Source of the DNA: Hirundichthys speculiger
Taxonomy: Eukaryota > Chordata > Actinopteri > Beloniformes > Exocoetidae
NCBI GenBank assembly: GCA_018398805.1
Contig: JAGFBZ010002398.1
Coordinates: 62,001 to 126,000, forward strand
Direction of reading: 5' to 3'
Length of the DNA: 64,000 nt
Positions 25,191 to 34,731 of this stretch are shown in pieces. How positions within the stretch are numbered: position 1 is the first letter of the stretch; each line of letters begins with the position of its first letter. The notes beneath the pieces were generated by a model. The model was given only the letters and a program-made list of their open reading frames with translations, had not been told where the DNA came from and did not search any database. Both the position numbers and the translations under genes were made by a program.

Positions 25191-25612
25191 GTACTTCTTT
25201 TCTACTTTGGCGTTCTAGATACTCGTGATGTACAAGTTACTGTTTTTCCTTGTTTGAATTCAAGGCATTCGTGTGGCCTCTGTTTTCTCACTGGTTTTCT
25301 TCTGCCATAAAAAATTAAAGTCAGGATTTGCATCTGTGTGTCTGCAACAGGTGTGTGACAGATTGGTAGTTCTACTAAACCACATATCTGAGACAAGAGA
25401 TGTTCTTTCCTGATGCTAAAATTCATTAGAGTATTATTTCACCATATGTTTGTTGTTTTTTTTTTCATTATTTAAAGTAATACTTGTAGAACATTCACAG
25501 TTACTGTTTCATCTTATTCACAGATGCTAAATTCACTCCACTTTTTGTCTTAGAGGTCAAATTAACATTATTTCTGCTATCTAGATTAATAAAAACAAAA
25601 CACTGGTTTATA
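25191..25612. other. Intron, first part, no recognised feature
   Basis: Donor gtactt, then AT-rich sequence with a T run at about 25455-25465, up to the hAT element at 25621. Confidence 0.6.
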
Positions 25613-25620
25613 CTCCTTAA

Positions 25621-26365
25621 TAGTTGTCTTCACGGGTCCACTTTGGACCCGAACCTGAATGGACCCATGAAAATTAGACCTGAAACCGTCAGATCCGAGC
25701 TATTATCATTAGTCTGGGGGTCCGAACCCGAATGGACCCACAATATTTGGACCCGGAACCGACCCGAGTATTTAGTTTCCGACCACGAACCAAACCGAGT
25801 TACCTGAATAGAACAGAGACAATACAGCCCATAGTTGAATAAACCTTAATTTTCTTACCTAAAGTTGTCTTCTTTTACCAGTTCAGTTGCTACATAGGCT
25901 ACATGATGTAAACAACAATAAATCCACGTCGTTATTTTCTTTGTGGATACAGATGCTATTGGTAGCAACTGCTAACGCTAATAGCCTACACCGGTCAGGA
26001 CGTGTCGTGAACATGTTCTCTCATCCAGCGTTGTCATGTTGGCGATCCGTTGTGCTTTACAGCTGCTGGGCAAACCGCTAATAACACGCTACGGCAACAC
26101 GACTGTTTCATGACAAACACGCCACGTTAATTAATAATTAAATAAACTGCCCCGAGTCCTGACATTGGCTGCCACCGCCAATATCTTTACCTCTCTCGGG
26201 TAAACGTGGACCCAGCCTGTCAGAGAGCACCGACCGGACCCAAGACTAACTGTACCGTTTCCGACCCAAACTTGGAGTCACGTCTTTTGAATGGACCCGA
26301 GACCCGATTCCCGTCGGGTCGGAACCTCGGGTTTTCGGCTTCTCGGTTTGTTCCGGAGACCTCTA
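25621..26365. mobile_element. hAT-type element rich in GGACCC/GGGTCC
   Basis: This 745-bp element has a perfect 8-bp target duplication ctccttaa (25613-25620 and 26366-26373). The matched bases extend to ten if the adjoining TA is counted. Its ends are imperfect inverted repeats, TAGTTGTCTTC and (minus strand) TAGAGGTCTCCGGAAC, fitting the hAT TAGNGNTCTCC type. The interior repeats gacccgaa/gggtccg motifs in both orientations. No transposase frame was found. Confidence 0.8.
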
Positions 26366-26373
26366 CTCCTTAA

Positions 26374-27512
26374 GTCTTCCTGACTGGGTAAAAAGAAAAA
26401 ACTAAACTTCTTCTGATGTTATTTGTTGGAGGTCGAAAACAGCAACAGCAGAACTTTAGAAAGTGGAAGTTTTAAATTAGGACAATAAAATACATTGTCT
26501 AACATATTTCTGCGTTACCTGTTTTTTGCTCAACGTGGTGGAAAACAGCCGGATTGGCATTTTTATGTAAAAGTCTGGTGATGTATGGCAGTGGTCTCCA
26601 ATCTTTTAGTAACTGCAGTCCGGTCAATGCGGACCTGGAGGAAGTCATAGGCTGTTCTTTCCTTCACAAGGAAACTTTCCAAAGACGTCTGTTTCTTACT
26701 CATTTTACTAGCTGGGTTAAAGTTTGGCGCTCAAGTGACCGAGATGTAACCGAGAGGATCCAGTCTTTTTTTTTTAAATAAAAGATTTTTCAAAATAAAA
26801 GCTCGTTGAGACTCATATCATAAATAAAACTTAAATAGATTTTTTTTTTTCTTGTCCGCCCAACTGATGTATGGCATCACTTTCATGTCAAATATTGAGT
26901 ATATTGAAAAAAGAAACATGATTTAAACAACTTGTATCATTATTGCTGACAAACACTTGCAGTTTTCAGTTTAGGTGACCCAAGAACAAAAAACACCTCC
27001 AGTATTTGGATGAAAAAGTTCTTGTCTTAAAGCCTCAGAACCTTTGACTGCCTATAAGATGGTTTTCTCAGCCACCGATGAAGAACATTTATGATCTGGC
27101 AACGCCGCTGTTGAACTAGATTTTCTCCCATCAGTCTAACTTTGGACATTTTAAGGTTGGAGAACTCATTGCTTTCCTGTCACAGGTCAGGCAGAAACTC
27201 TCATCTGGCTGTTTTTTATCATCTTGGGTCACCGAAATGTAAAAGTGCAAATGCTGAACTTGTTCATGAGAAAAATATGCTCGATTAATGTGCGCAAAAT
27301 TCGAAACAAATGTTGCTCCGTAGCTTTTGCAGTTCAGTAACGGGGAGGGAATGACTTTGCATTTAGTCTACAGTTCCTTTAAACTAACTGCGACCCACTG
27401 ATAGGAGCTTTGCACCAGCGTGACACCAGCAAGTGAAGGTTAGGTTACAGCGTTCCTCTTTCCTCTCTCCTAGCTCATCCCTCCTTCTTTTCTCCTCTCT
27501 CCTCCCGTCCAG
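26374..27512. other. Intron, last part
   Basis: Near 26588-26770 a block starting cagtggtctccaatctttt and continuing gcagtccggtcaatgcggacc resembles the CAGTGGTCCCCAACC end of another hAT repeat, but a matching right end was not found. The exon acceptor follows a strong pyrimidine tract (ctcctctctcctcccgtccag). Confidence 0.6.
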
Positions 27513-27625
27513 GTCAGATGGCAGGTGATCACACCCGCCTGGAGTTCAACAATGTAGAGACGGGCATCTTGACTGAAAAACGCTTTGTTTCGTCTGCACC
27601 TTCACCGTTTATTGGCCACCTCCAG
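27513..27625 (+). CDS. nrxn3: nrxn3 exon: late LNS4
   Basis: This 113-nt exon reads [19 protein letters not shown], then [19 protein letters not shown]. The H-T-R-L-E-F and F-I-G-H-L-Q motifs belong to the strand and loop part of LNS4 in all neurexins, and TEKR is the neurexin-3 form. Its first two bases complete the glycine begun at 25190. It ends on a codon boundary (CAG) before gtatta. Confidence 0.96.
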
Positions 27626-27787
27626 GTATTAGAAGTGACACCTTTTTATTTTAATTGAAAAGTAGAGCTGTTTACCAGTTCAACCACTTTAAAACAAAAA
27701 AAGTGTTGATTTTGGTAACTATATAAGGTGTCAATTTGATTGAAACTAAACTGATATGCTACACATGATTTGTTAATGACTCCTCAG

Positions 27788-28056
27788 AGCCTGAAGTTCA
27801 ACGGTATGCAGTACATCGACATGTGCAAGAATGGAGACATCGACTTCTGCGAGCTCAACGCCCACTTCGGCATGCGCTTCATCGTCGCCGACCCCATTAC
27901 CTTCAAGACTAAGGGCAGCTACCTGGGCTTGGCCACCCTGCAAGCCTACACCACCATGCACCTGTTCTTCCAGTTCAAAACCACATCGCCCGATGGCTTC
28001 ATCATCTTTAACAGTGGAGACGGCAACGACTTCATCGCTGTGGAGCTGGTCAAAGG
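27788..28056 (+). CDS. nrxn3: nrxn3 exon: end of LNS4, start of LNS5
   Basis: This is the largest exon here (269 nt). The first part, [20 protein letters not shown] followed by CELN, closes LNS4; the two cysteines C-K-N-G-D-I-D-F-C are the conserved disulfide pair of its end. [20 protein letters not shown] then opens LNS5, followed by [20 protein letters not shown] and [14 protein letters not shown]. This region is nearly identical across vertebrate neurexins, and SPDGF...FIAVELVKG is the neurexin-3 form. It ends with two bases GG that take a third base from the exon at 28198 to give glycine. Confidence 0.97.
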
Positions 28057-28197
28057 GTGAGTGGGATGCAGGCTCTAATGAAAATATTGTTTTTTGTATA
28101 TTTTTTTTTTGTGTCATTAAAGCTAATCAGTGCTGCAAGCTAAAGACAGACAAACAAAATGACAGTTATTCTTCGTTTGCTGCTTCTTCCTCCCCAG

Positions 28198-28388
28198 GTT
28201 CATCCACTACGTGTTTGACTTGGGGAATGGACCCAGTCTGTTGAAAGGAAACAGCGACAGCCCGCTGAATGACAACCAGTGGCACAACGTGGTCATCACG
28301 CGAGACGCCTCCAACACGCACACGCTCAAGGTGGACGCCAAGTCAGTCACCCAGAACGTCAACGGAGCCAAGAACCTTGACCTCAAAG
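28198..28388 (+). CDS. nrxn3: nrxn3 exon: middle of LNS5
   Basis: This 191-nt exon reads [13 protein letters not shown], then [34 protein letters not shown] and [10 protein letters not shown]. The [10 protein letters not shown] motif is the LNS equivalent of N-D-N-E-W-H in LNS4. VITRD.SNTH.LKVD matches neurexin-3 rather than neurexin-1 (MISRDTSN) or neurexin-2 (VVSRDPGN). Flanking introns are short (141 and 108 bp). It starts with the third base of a codon after the GG of the previous exon and ends AAA-G before gtactt. Confidence 0.97.
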
Positions 28389-28496
28389 GTACTTCATGAT
28401 TTTGGAAATTAAAAGTTGAGTTAACAGGATAAAAAGACATGCAAATCAAAGTAACTTGTGGCTCCATATCTACTCCCTCTTATTGCGTCCCATCAG

Positions 28497-28670
28497 GTGA
28501 CCTGTTCATTGGAGGTTTGGGACCCAACATGTATCAGAACCTCCCCAAGCTGGTCGTCTCTCGCGAGGGCTTCCAGGGCTGCTTGGCCTCCGTTGACCTC
28601 AACGGCCGCCTGCCGGACCTCATCAGCGATGCTCTTTTCCGCAGCGGGCAGATCGACCGCGGCTGTGAAG
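28497..28670 (+). CDS. nrxn3: nrxn3 exon: end of LNS5
   Basis: This 174-nt exon reads [19 protein letters not shown], then [20 protein letters not shown] and [15 protein letters not shown]. The pair G-C-L-A-S and D-R-G-C is the LNS5 closing disulfide. It ends TGT-GAA-G before gtacag. This G joins either the SS6 microexon (29217, giving V) or the EGF3 exon (32421, giving G). Confidence 0.97.
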
Positions 28671-29216
28671 GTACAGACGGCCTGTAGCGCATCAGGATCA
28701 CGACCTGCTGCGTGAGATTTATTAGGCTGAATTAGAAGGCTCCTTAGTAGTGTCTTCACTCATCATCATTAATCCTCATTTCCTTCTAGGTATTTGTCAC
28801 ATTATTGAATGATTTCAAATTTGTCATTCATTATTGCTGGGTAAAAGTCTGCTGCTAATATTTTTTTTTCATATGTAAGTTTATAAGTGTGTTGAAATGC
28901 AGACAAGTTCCCTGAGCATGAGGTGGACTTACAGATGTGTCCTCTAGAGGGCAGCAGAAGATCATCATAGGTTTAATGAATGGAAGCTCCAACCTCCCAA
29001 ACAATGAGAAACCTACTATTGAACACATGCACATGCAATTAAAGATTTAAATTAATATATATTAACAGTTAAATTTCAAATCGCCGTTGTTCACATGTTG
29101 CTTGACTGACAAAAGTGAACAAGTTTAAAGAACAGTGACGTGCTTTTCTCTCACTAACTGTTACTTTTCTTTCCTGCTCTGCTCTGTTTGTTATTTTTCT
29201 ACCTGCACCAACAAAG
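28671..29216. other. Intron upstream of the SS6 microexon
   Basis: Donor gtacag. Contains a T run at 28861-28869 and an AT-rich stretch at 29040-29070. The acceptor before the microexon, caccaacaaag, is weak with few pyrimidines in its last ten bases, as suits a regulated cassette. Confidence 0.65.
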
Positions 29217-29243
29217 TTGCTTTCACCAAAGCCGACCTGCAAG
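29217..29243 (+). CDS. nrxn3: nrxn3 splice-site-6 (SS6) microexon
   Basis: This 27-nt exon adds V-A-F-T-K-A-D-L-Q between GCE (end of LNS5) and GPSTTC (start of EGF3). From memory, mammalian neurexins have VALTKADLQ or VALMKADLQ at this place (SS6), so the cassette is orthologous. The V forms from G at 28670 plus TT, and the final G completes with GC at 32421. Inclusion and skipping are both in frame. The donor is gtagag and the acceptor acaaag, both weaker than those of the constitutive exons. The cassette lengthens the hinge between LNS5 and EGF3, where the ectodomain bends. Confidence 0.93.
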
Positions 29244-30299
29244 GTAGAGGGCTAAACTCCGCCTCCTAAAGGCTCGCTGGGCTGAAACTCTGCTGTGTGC
29301 AATGCATTGTGGGTGTCACCACGGCAATCATGCCTTTCCAGGTGTTGCAGCGGTGCTCGGCTCTCTGAGGGGAAAGACGATGTACGAAAAATTGATTGCG
29401 GCATTTTGGTTGAAGGTTCATACAGCGAGACCGCTGCAGTGTGAATTTATAAATTCAACATGGCATTCCAGCTCATTTAAATATAAAAGAGTAAAAATGT
29501 GCTTGAAGCCTGAATCACAAAGCAACGTCTTAGATTATAAATAGTTAGGCTGCTCAAATTCACGTGAGAATTAAACAAATGGGGTCAGATGAGTGATGGT
29601 AAAGGGTAAAGAAAGTGGTGTGGTTCATGCACGCACGCTAAAAGCAAACAGGCGGCGGCGGATGCGTGAGTTCTGGTTTCCAGTAGTGACACGTTCGGGC
29701 CTGAGCACAAACAAGAGAAAGATGCTGTCACAGCACATCTGAACTCTCAGCATGTCGCTGCTGTGTCAGGCCTCTCCGCCTTCAATCAGACCCATCATCT
29801 CTCCTATCAGATGTTGGCAGTTTCTTTCTTCCCCTCCTCCCCCCACAGAGAACAAGCAACCCCTCGCTGCAACACTGGGAACAAATTGAAATCCCCCACT
29901 GCATTGGTTTAAAAACCCTGTACATGCGTGTACAGGGTGTTTTGGGGGGCCTGGTTGACCACCATTACTGTCCATTACACAGTAAATGCATTTTCAGCTG
30001 GAAAACTGAATCTGTTTCTGAACTTCAAGTGTTTTCTCTTCACGTTGTCTTGCAAAAGACAATCGCTCTCAACCGATGTCTGTGCACACCGTATATGGAC
30101 TGTATTTTTCTTTGGTTTGTTTCCTACTGTGTATGTAGTAATTAGAAGCATTACTTTCAAGGTTTTTTTTTCCTCCTTTGTCTGTTTAGATTCTAATGTG
30201 GAATAGTTAATCGTCTTATTTATGCCGTGTGCTCGTCTTTATCTGCATTCCCTCCTGCACTGCAAGTATTCAAATCTAAGAGCTGTGTGTGGTGTGAAG
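29244..30299. other. Intron after SS6, first part
   Basis: No gene or bounded repeat was recognised. A pyrimidine-rich stretch with C runs lies at 29827-29846. Overlapping open frames near 29924-30206 are chance. Confidence 0.55.
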
Positions 30300-31044
30300 C
30301 AGTGGTTCCCAACAGCCCCTGGAAGTAGAACGACTTGCATTTGCAATAATGCTGCTGCTGAAAGCCGCAACGCTGCCAAGCTTGAAAAAAAAATACTGGA
30401 ATAAGCATCGATAAAAGGTGGTCCGGCAGGTACTCAGTCCTGAACGGGGGACAAACCTGAAGCCAGTGATTCCTTTGACGATCCGAAACTTTTTCTATCA
30501 AACAGGCCTGAAAATGAGCAGGTTTAATTTCTCAGCCAGGGTATGAAATGCAGTCGAAGCTGAAATTCAGAAGTCCATCACTCACCCATACCTTTGATTC
30601 CATACGAGTCCACATCAGTAAAATAAGGCTAAATTTCCTCCAGAAGCATGGTTCACATGCAGAGTAAATCGGATGTATGAAAGCACCTGCACAGTCCCAC
30701 TGAGCTGTTTCATCTGCAGCTACGAGCCCTGGATTGTGCATGAAGAGCGTCTTTGGCCTGCACGGCTGCTCTGCATCCACTTGTTGGTCTCATTGTAGAC
30801 GATGAAGGCGTTCATGAGTTAGTCTGCTGTAATTAAAAATGCGTTAAACACCTTTTTAGTGGCTCAACTGCAGATGCATTCCATCAGTATTCATGGACAT
30901 CCGTCCTTGTAAAAGCCAGAATAACTGTCTTTCAGTAATCCCAGTAAATGTGATGTGATTCCGTCATTGTGCAGGTTTAATTTTAGTATCCTCTGTGCAG
31001 TGAAACATTTTAAGAGGGTCAGAACCACAGGTTGGGCACCACTG
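30300..31044 (+). mobile_element. hAT (Charlie-like) non-autonomous element
   Basis: The left end CAGTGGTTCCCAACAGCCCC and the right end (minus strand CAGTGGTGCCCAACCTGTGG) form hAT-type inverted repeats about 745 bp apart. The flanks gtgtgaag and gtgtggat agree in their first five bases, as a decayed 8-bp duplication would. The interior has no transposase frame. Confidence 0.65.
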
Positions 31045-31831
31045 GTGTGGATGATTGGCAAACACACATCTAGTTTGACTTTGAATACACTTCTCGATTC
31101 CTGTCTGACTTGGCTGCATACGTGAGGATATGCACAACACATTTCCAAGTTCTTTTTGTTTCTTTTCTCGTCCTCATGACGTCCGTCCGTGTTTTCACAC
31201 AAATGCCTCTTTCCAAATTTACCAAGGCCACCGTTATGGCATTTTGAAGTGGGTGTTAGTTGTTTTGTCTGTTTTGTTTTTTTCTTTTTCTTCATGAGTC
31301 CCTTTGTTGGAAGTTTTTTTTTTTTTTTTTTTTTTGGTTTGTTTGTTTGTTTCATGTCTTGTCCTGATTGTTCACAGAGGGAATGCAGGGTGTCAAGTTT
31401 TACTCGGATAAAACTTTTCATTTGTTTTACCTTGTCGGAATGATAAAACTGCATGCAAGTCCACTTGTACAAACTGTCAAGTAGAATGAGAATGAGAATG
31501 GGGGTGGGGGGTGGGGGGGGGGCAGGCAGTGTCATCACATCAGGCAAGCTATATCCCAGTCTTCCGCTGCAGCAAGAACCATACAATAAGTTATTTTTGC
31601 ACATGCATCCTTTACACTTAGGCTTCAGTGTATTTTTACATCTCATATATTTTATAAATGTAAGATGTTTGGACCTTAGAGTGTGCTGTGGGGCCTGGTG
31701 CTTCTGTGTGGAATGTGTAGCAGTTAGCTTGTCGCAGGTATGCCACGGTTATTTTTGATTTATGCCCAATTTTGAAGCGCGGTGTTCGCTGTGTTAATTC
31801 CACGGCACGACGCAAGAGGGACAATCACGAA
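31045..31831. other. Intron with long T and G tracts
   Basis: Contains a 22-base T run (31314-31335) and a G-rich tract (31500-31523). A 251-codon minus-strand frame (31646-30891) crosses the T run as lysines and enters the hAT element, so it is not considered a gene. Confidence 0.6.
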
Positions 31832-32077
31832 CTAGCTAAACTTATTCAACTTATCTCTTTCGTTTTTCCACTTCCTCACCGTCTCGGCCGTATCCAGACC
31901 CACATTCATCGCTATCTCCCTCCATGAATTACTAGAATATGTGCTGTCTTTGTAGTGTGGAGAACGAGAATCGTACAGATGTGGGTACTTCCTCATTTCT
32001 TTGATGTAGAAGTGACGAATAAGAGGCCTCCTTTCTCTCCTCCCTGCGGCACTATCTGAGGCACTGTCTGCGGTCAC
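31832..32077 (-). pseudogene. MADF/Myb-SANT-like exon of a DNA transposon
   Basis: The minus strand is open for about 81 codons. It reads RRPLIRHFYIKEMRKYPHLYD, then YKDSTYSSNSWREIA, VGLDTAETVRKWKNERDK. The pattern L-I...Y-P-H-L-Y-D...W-x-E-I-A...V-x-x-K-W-K-N-x-R-D is the MADF/Myb-SANT-like DNA-binding domain, known from the accessory protein of PIF/Harbinger transposons and from some host regulators. There is no ATG at its start: the frame opens after AG at an exon-like boundary (AG/GTGACC) and ends at TAA. No Harbinger nuclease or terminal repeats were found nearby, so I read it as a fragment. Confidence 0.6.
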
Positions 32078-32420
32078 CTACAATTTTGGGGAGGTGCACC
32101 AAAGAGTCTGCGGAGGGTGGGGGGGGCACACACGCAGATGACCTGATTTCTGAGCATAAACCAGGCTTCACCCAGCATGCACTGGGATTCCTCAGACAGT
32201 CGTTAGCGTGTTGTACTCCAGGTCAGACCTCCTGTGGTGACACTGTTTGCCCCCTTTTGCTTTCTTCCGAGCCCACATGGTGGAAAGATTCATTTCTAGA
32301 GTGCATTTCTTCTGCATGGCTCCTGCTTTGAAACGCAGTAGCTTTTAGTGTTGCCTGATTTCATACCTGTGGTGTCATTTTTTTGTTATGTTTTGTTTTT
32401 GTTTTAAATTTTCCTACCAG
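32078..32420. other. Intron end with EGF3 acceptor
   Basis: Contains a G tract near 32109-32116. The acceptor reads aaattttcctaccag, with T-rich sequence before it (32379-32412). Confidence 0.75.
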
Positions 32421-32540
32421 GCCCCAGTACCACCTGCCAGGAAGACTCGTGTGCCAACATGGGCGTGTGCATCCAGCAGTGGGAGAACTTTACATGCGAC
32501 TGCTCCATGACGTCGTACACGGGGACCCACTGCAACGACC
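32421..32540 (+). CDS. nrxn3: nrxn3 exon: EGF3
   Basis: This 120-nt exon encodes the third EGF-like domain, between LNS5 and LNS6: [17 protein letters not shown], then [20 protein letters not shown] and C-N-D. The six cysteines are spaced C-x4-C-x5-C-x8-C-x-C-x9-C, the EGF fold. [11 protein letters not shown] is the neurexin signature here. N-F-T makes a glycosylation sequon. The exon ends GAC-C, whose C would start the proline codon opening LNS6. The donor is C/gtgagtac. A hAT element starts 8 bases into the intron and its target duplication repeats this donor at 32990. The LNS6 exon is beyond the window. Confidence 0.96.
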
Positions 32541-32548
32541 GTGAGTAC
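32541..32548 (+). promoter_or_regulatory. EGF3 5' splice site, also left copy of the hAT target duplication
   Basis: gtgagtac directly follows the exon and is the expected donor, since it ends the exon at the phase the neurexin family requires. Base -1 is C, which is weaker than the usual G. The same eight bases recur at 32990-32997. Confidence 0.85.
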
Positions 32549-32989
32549 TAGAGCTGAGCGATTTTATCGATTCTGCGATATATATCGATATTTTATTTCC
32601 CCAGAGAGTATCGATTTTTCAGCCGCGGGTATCGATATTCTAAGCTTCTTTCAAAACCCCCGTGTCCCACCTTTAAAAGCTTGCAAGCAACAATTTGCAC
32701 TGTTAAAAAAAATGAAACTATTTTTCTCAACAAATCTTTTATTCATTTTGTCCAACATTTGCAAGCTGCCTGTCAGCCATATAATGTGTAATTGATGCTT
32801 TCAGTTCAGTTTATTCAAACAAAGTCATTGGAACACTCACAAGATGTCACCAAAATCACTTTGTCCCTTTAAAATCTTTCAGAAAATGATGTAAATGTAT
32901 TCTGAGATGAATATCGATATATATCGTATTGTGAGTTGAATATCGTGTATCGCATCGTATTGTGACATTAGTGTATCACTACAGCCCTG
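32549..32989 (-). mobile_element. hAT MITE family A, copy 3, at the EGF3 splice donor
   Basis: This 441-bp copy begins TAGAGCTGAGCGATTTT and ends (minus strand) CAGGGCTGTAGTGATAC. A perfect 8-bp target duplication gtgagtac is at 32541-32548 and 32990-32997. The body is close to copies 1, 2 and 4. The target was the splice donor itself, so the first intron bases after +8 are now transposon sequence. The first three bases of the element, TAG, are in frame with the exon. Confidence 0.95.
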
Positions 32990-32997
32990 GTGAGTAC
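32990..32997 (+). promoter_or_regulatory. Duplicated 5' splice site (right hAT target duplication)
   Basis: The second gtgagtac follows ccctg, so base -1 is G. That is a better donor context on paper than the original after C. Use of this site would extend the exon by 449 nt through the element and meet the TAG at 32549-32551. Confidence 0.7.
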
Positions 32998-34180
32998 AGC
33001 TGGGCTTGTCACAAGAGGGCCACTCTTCCAGGCTTTGCCCATTTGGTATTTAAAGGGGGTACACTGAAAAACCCCTCGATATCCCAGATGGAAGTCTGAG
33101 AGGAATTACTTAAGACAAAAGTTTTCACATTAACAAACACATTTTTCATCTGGGGGACATTTATCAACGGTAAGGCGGCTGATGGCTGTTTGGCAGCATT
33201 GTGCCAAGTATTTGACTGTTTTTTTTTCTGAATTTGCACCCTCACTAAGAGGTAAAAATCAACACATGATGCATATTTCTGTCCCTTCAGCTCAGCGTAG
33301 GTGCAATCCTGAGCTAACACAGGGCTCCAATAACACTTCAACTGCCAACACTGAGTACACATTATTTAAAAAATTTAGACCTATATTGTCTGTTCCGAGT
33401 ATACAGAAAAGAGTAAAAGCTCAAATTCACATTTTTATGATGGTGTGGAGTAGTTTTGCATTCAAATACTGGACAAACGCACTCTAATAGACACTTAAAC
33501 TCATGCATTTTCTCTATTCATTACTAAGAACCACATCCTTCACTCAAGGATTTCAAGGCTGTTTACCTGGTGCTTATGAAACGTTTTCTAAGTGTTTTGT
33601 TTGTTTTGTTTTGTTTTTTTGCCATTTAGCAGGATATTTCTCTGAAAAGGTTTGTTTAAAGTCTCGGGCTTTTACATTTCGAGCTTCAGCATGAGTAGCC
33701 GTGGCCGCTGATGTGTAAAATACCCACTTCTACCGCAATCGCCTCTTCGTAATCGCGTGTCTAAAAGCTATCACAGAAGTCAAAGTGTGTGTGTGTGCGT
33801 GCGTGCATGTGTGTGTGTGAGCGGGGATCTGCCAGCCCCACGATGACGGAGGACTTCCTCTCAGTAATCACGACTGGCGGTCTTTCATTTAGCATTTAAT
33901 AGCGGAGGCTCAGTGCTGCTGGTCCAGACTAATGAGGTGGCGGAGGCTGTTAGCAGGGCTGCTATCTCTGAGCGCCAGCGTCCCCTAATCATCCAGACCT
34001 TTTTCTGATGTCACACCTGGCTTCTGTATACGCCTTCATATTTCTCCAATTCCTTCTCCTTTTATTTATTTCCAATTTCATTTTCTTATCTGCATTTTTC
34101 TCTGTCATCATCTGTGGTTATTTTTTTTTTTCTTTTAACCAAAGAGCAAAAACTGACTGAAACTCTCGGTTGGTGTTGGT
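32998..34180. other. Intron, includes GT/GC-rich microsatellite
   Basis: A GT-rich tract with gcgtgcgtgc lies at 33786-33818. The stretch 33820-34020 is non-repetitive and more balanced in composition, with a taatgagg homeodomain-like core. It could be a conserved non-coding element, which only alignment can tell. Confidence 0.5.
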
Positions 34181-34188
34181 GTCAAAGT

Positions 34189-34723
34189 TAGAGGCGGCGG
34201 ATCGATCCAAATATCGATAATATCGATACCAATGCTGGTATTGATATCGCATGATACTCGTGTAAAAAGATCAATACTCGAGCTTTTTTTTCTCTCCACA
34301 CAACATGAAGTCACTGTGTCCTCCCCCCCCCCCCCCTCGTCCTATCGTTTTAACGTTGCATTATCACGTGGCTCAGTGGCGTCGGCCAAACAAGCATGCA
34401 GGTAGACTCAGTTTGGCCCCTCCCCCAGGCCCGCCCACTTAGAAAAAACATTAAGAACAGAACAATTCAACCCCAATCAATATTTACACAAAAATGTTAA
34501 TTGTGATAATAAAGTATTTTGCTGTCACCCATAAAGTTTGCCGATAATGTTATCCTAAGTTTTAACAAAATAATCCAAAGACAAAAAACAGAAAAACGCC
34601 AAAAGGTCAGCAATTTCATGATAGATTGAGCTTAATATGAAAAAGTATCGGTATCGGCAATACTGGCCCTGTATTTACTTGGTATCTGATCGATACCAAA
34701 ACTCCCAGTATGGCCCAGCTCTA
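34189..34723. mobile_element. hAT-type MITE, second atcgata-rich family
   Basis: About 535 bp. It starts TAGAGGCGGCGGATCGAT and ends (minus strand) TAGAGCTGGGCCATACTGGG, with subterminal tatcgata motifs at both ends. Flanks gtcaaagt (34181-34188) and gtcccagt (34724-34731) agree at 6 of 8 bases. It contains a 14-base C run at 34323-34336. Sequence similarity to family A is limited to the tatcga motifs, so it is a separate family. Confidence 0.7.
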
Positions 34724-34731
34724 GTCCCAGT

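Noticed and set aside
30891..31646. A 251-codon minus-strand open frame, the longest in the window
   Set aside because: It reads through a 22-base T run as polylysine and through part of a hAT element; no domain is recognisable.
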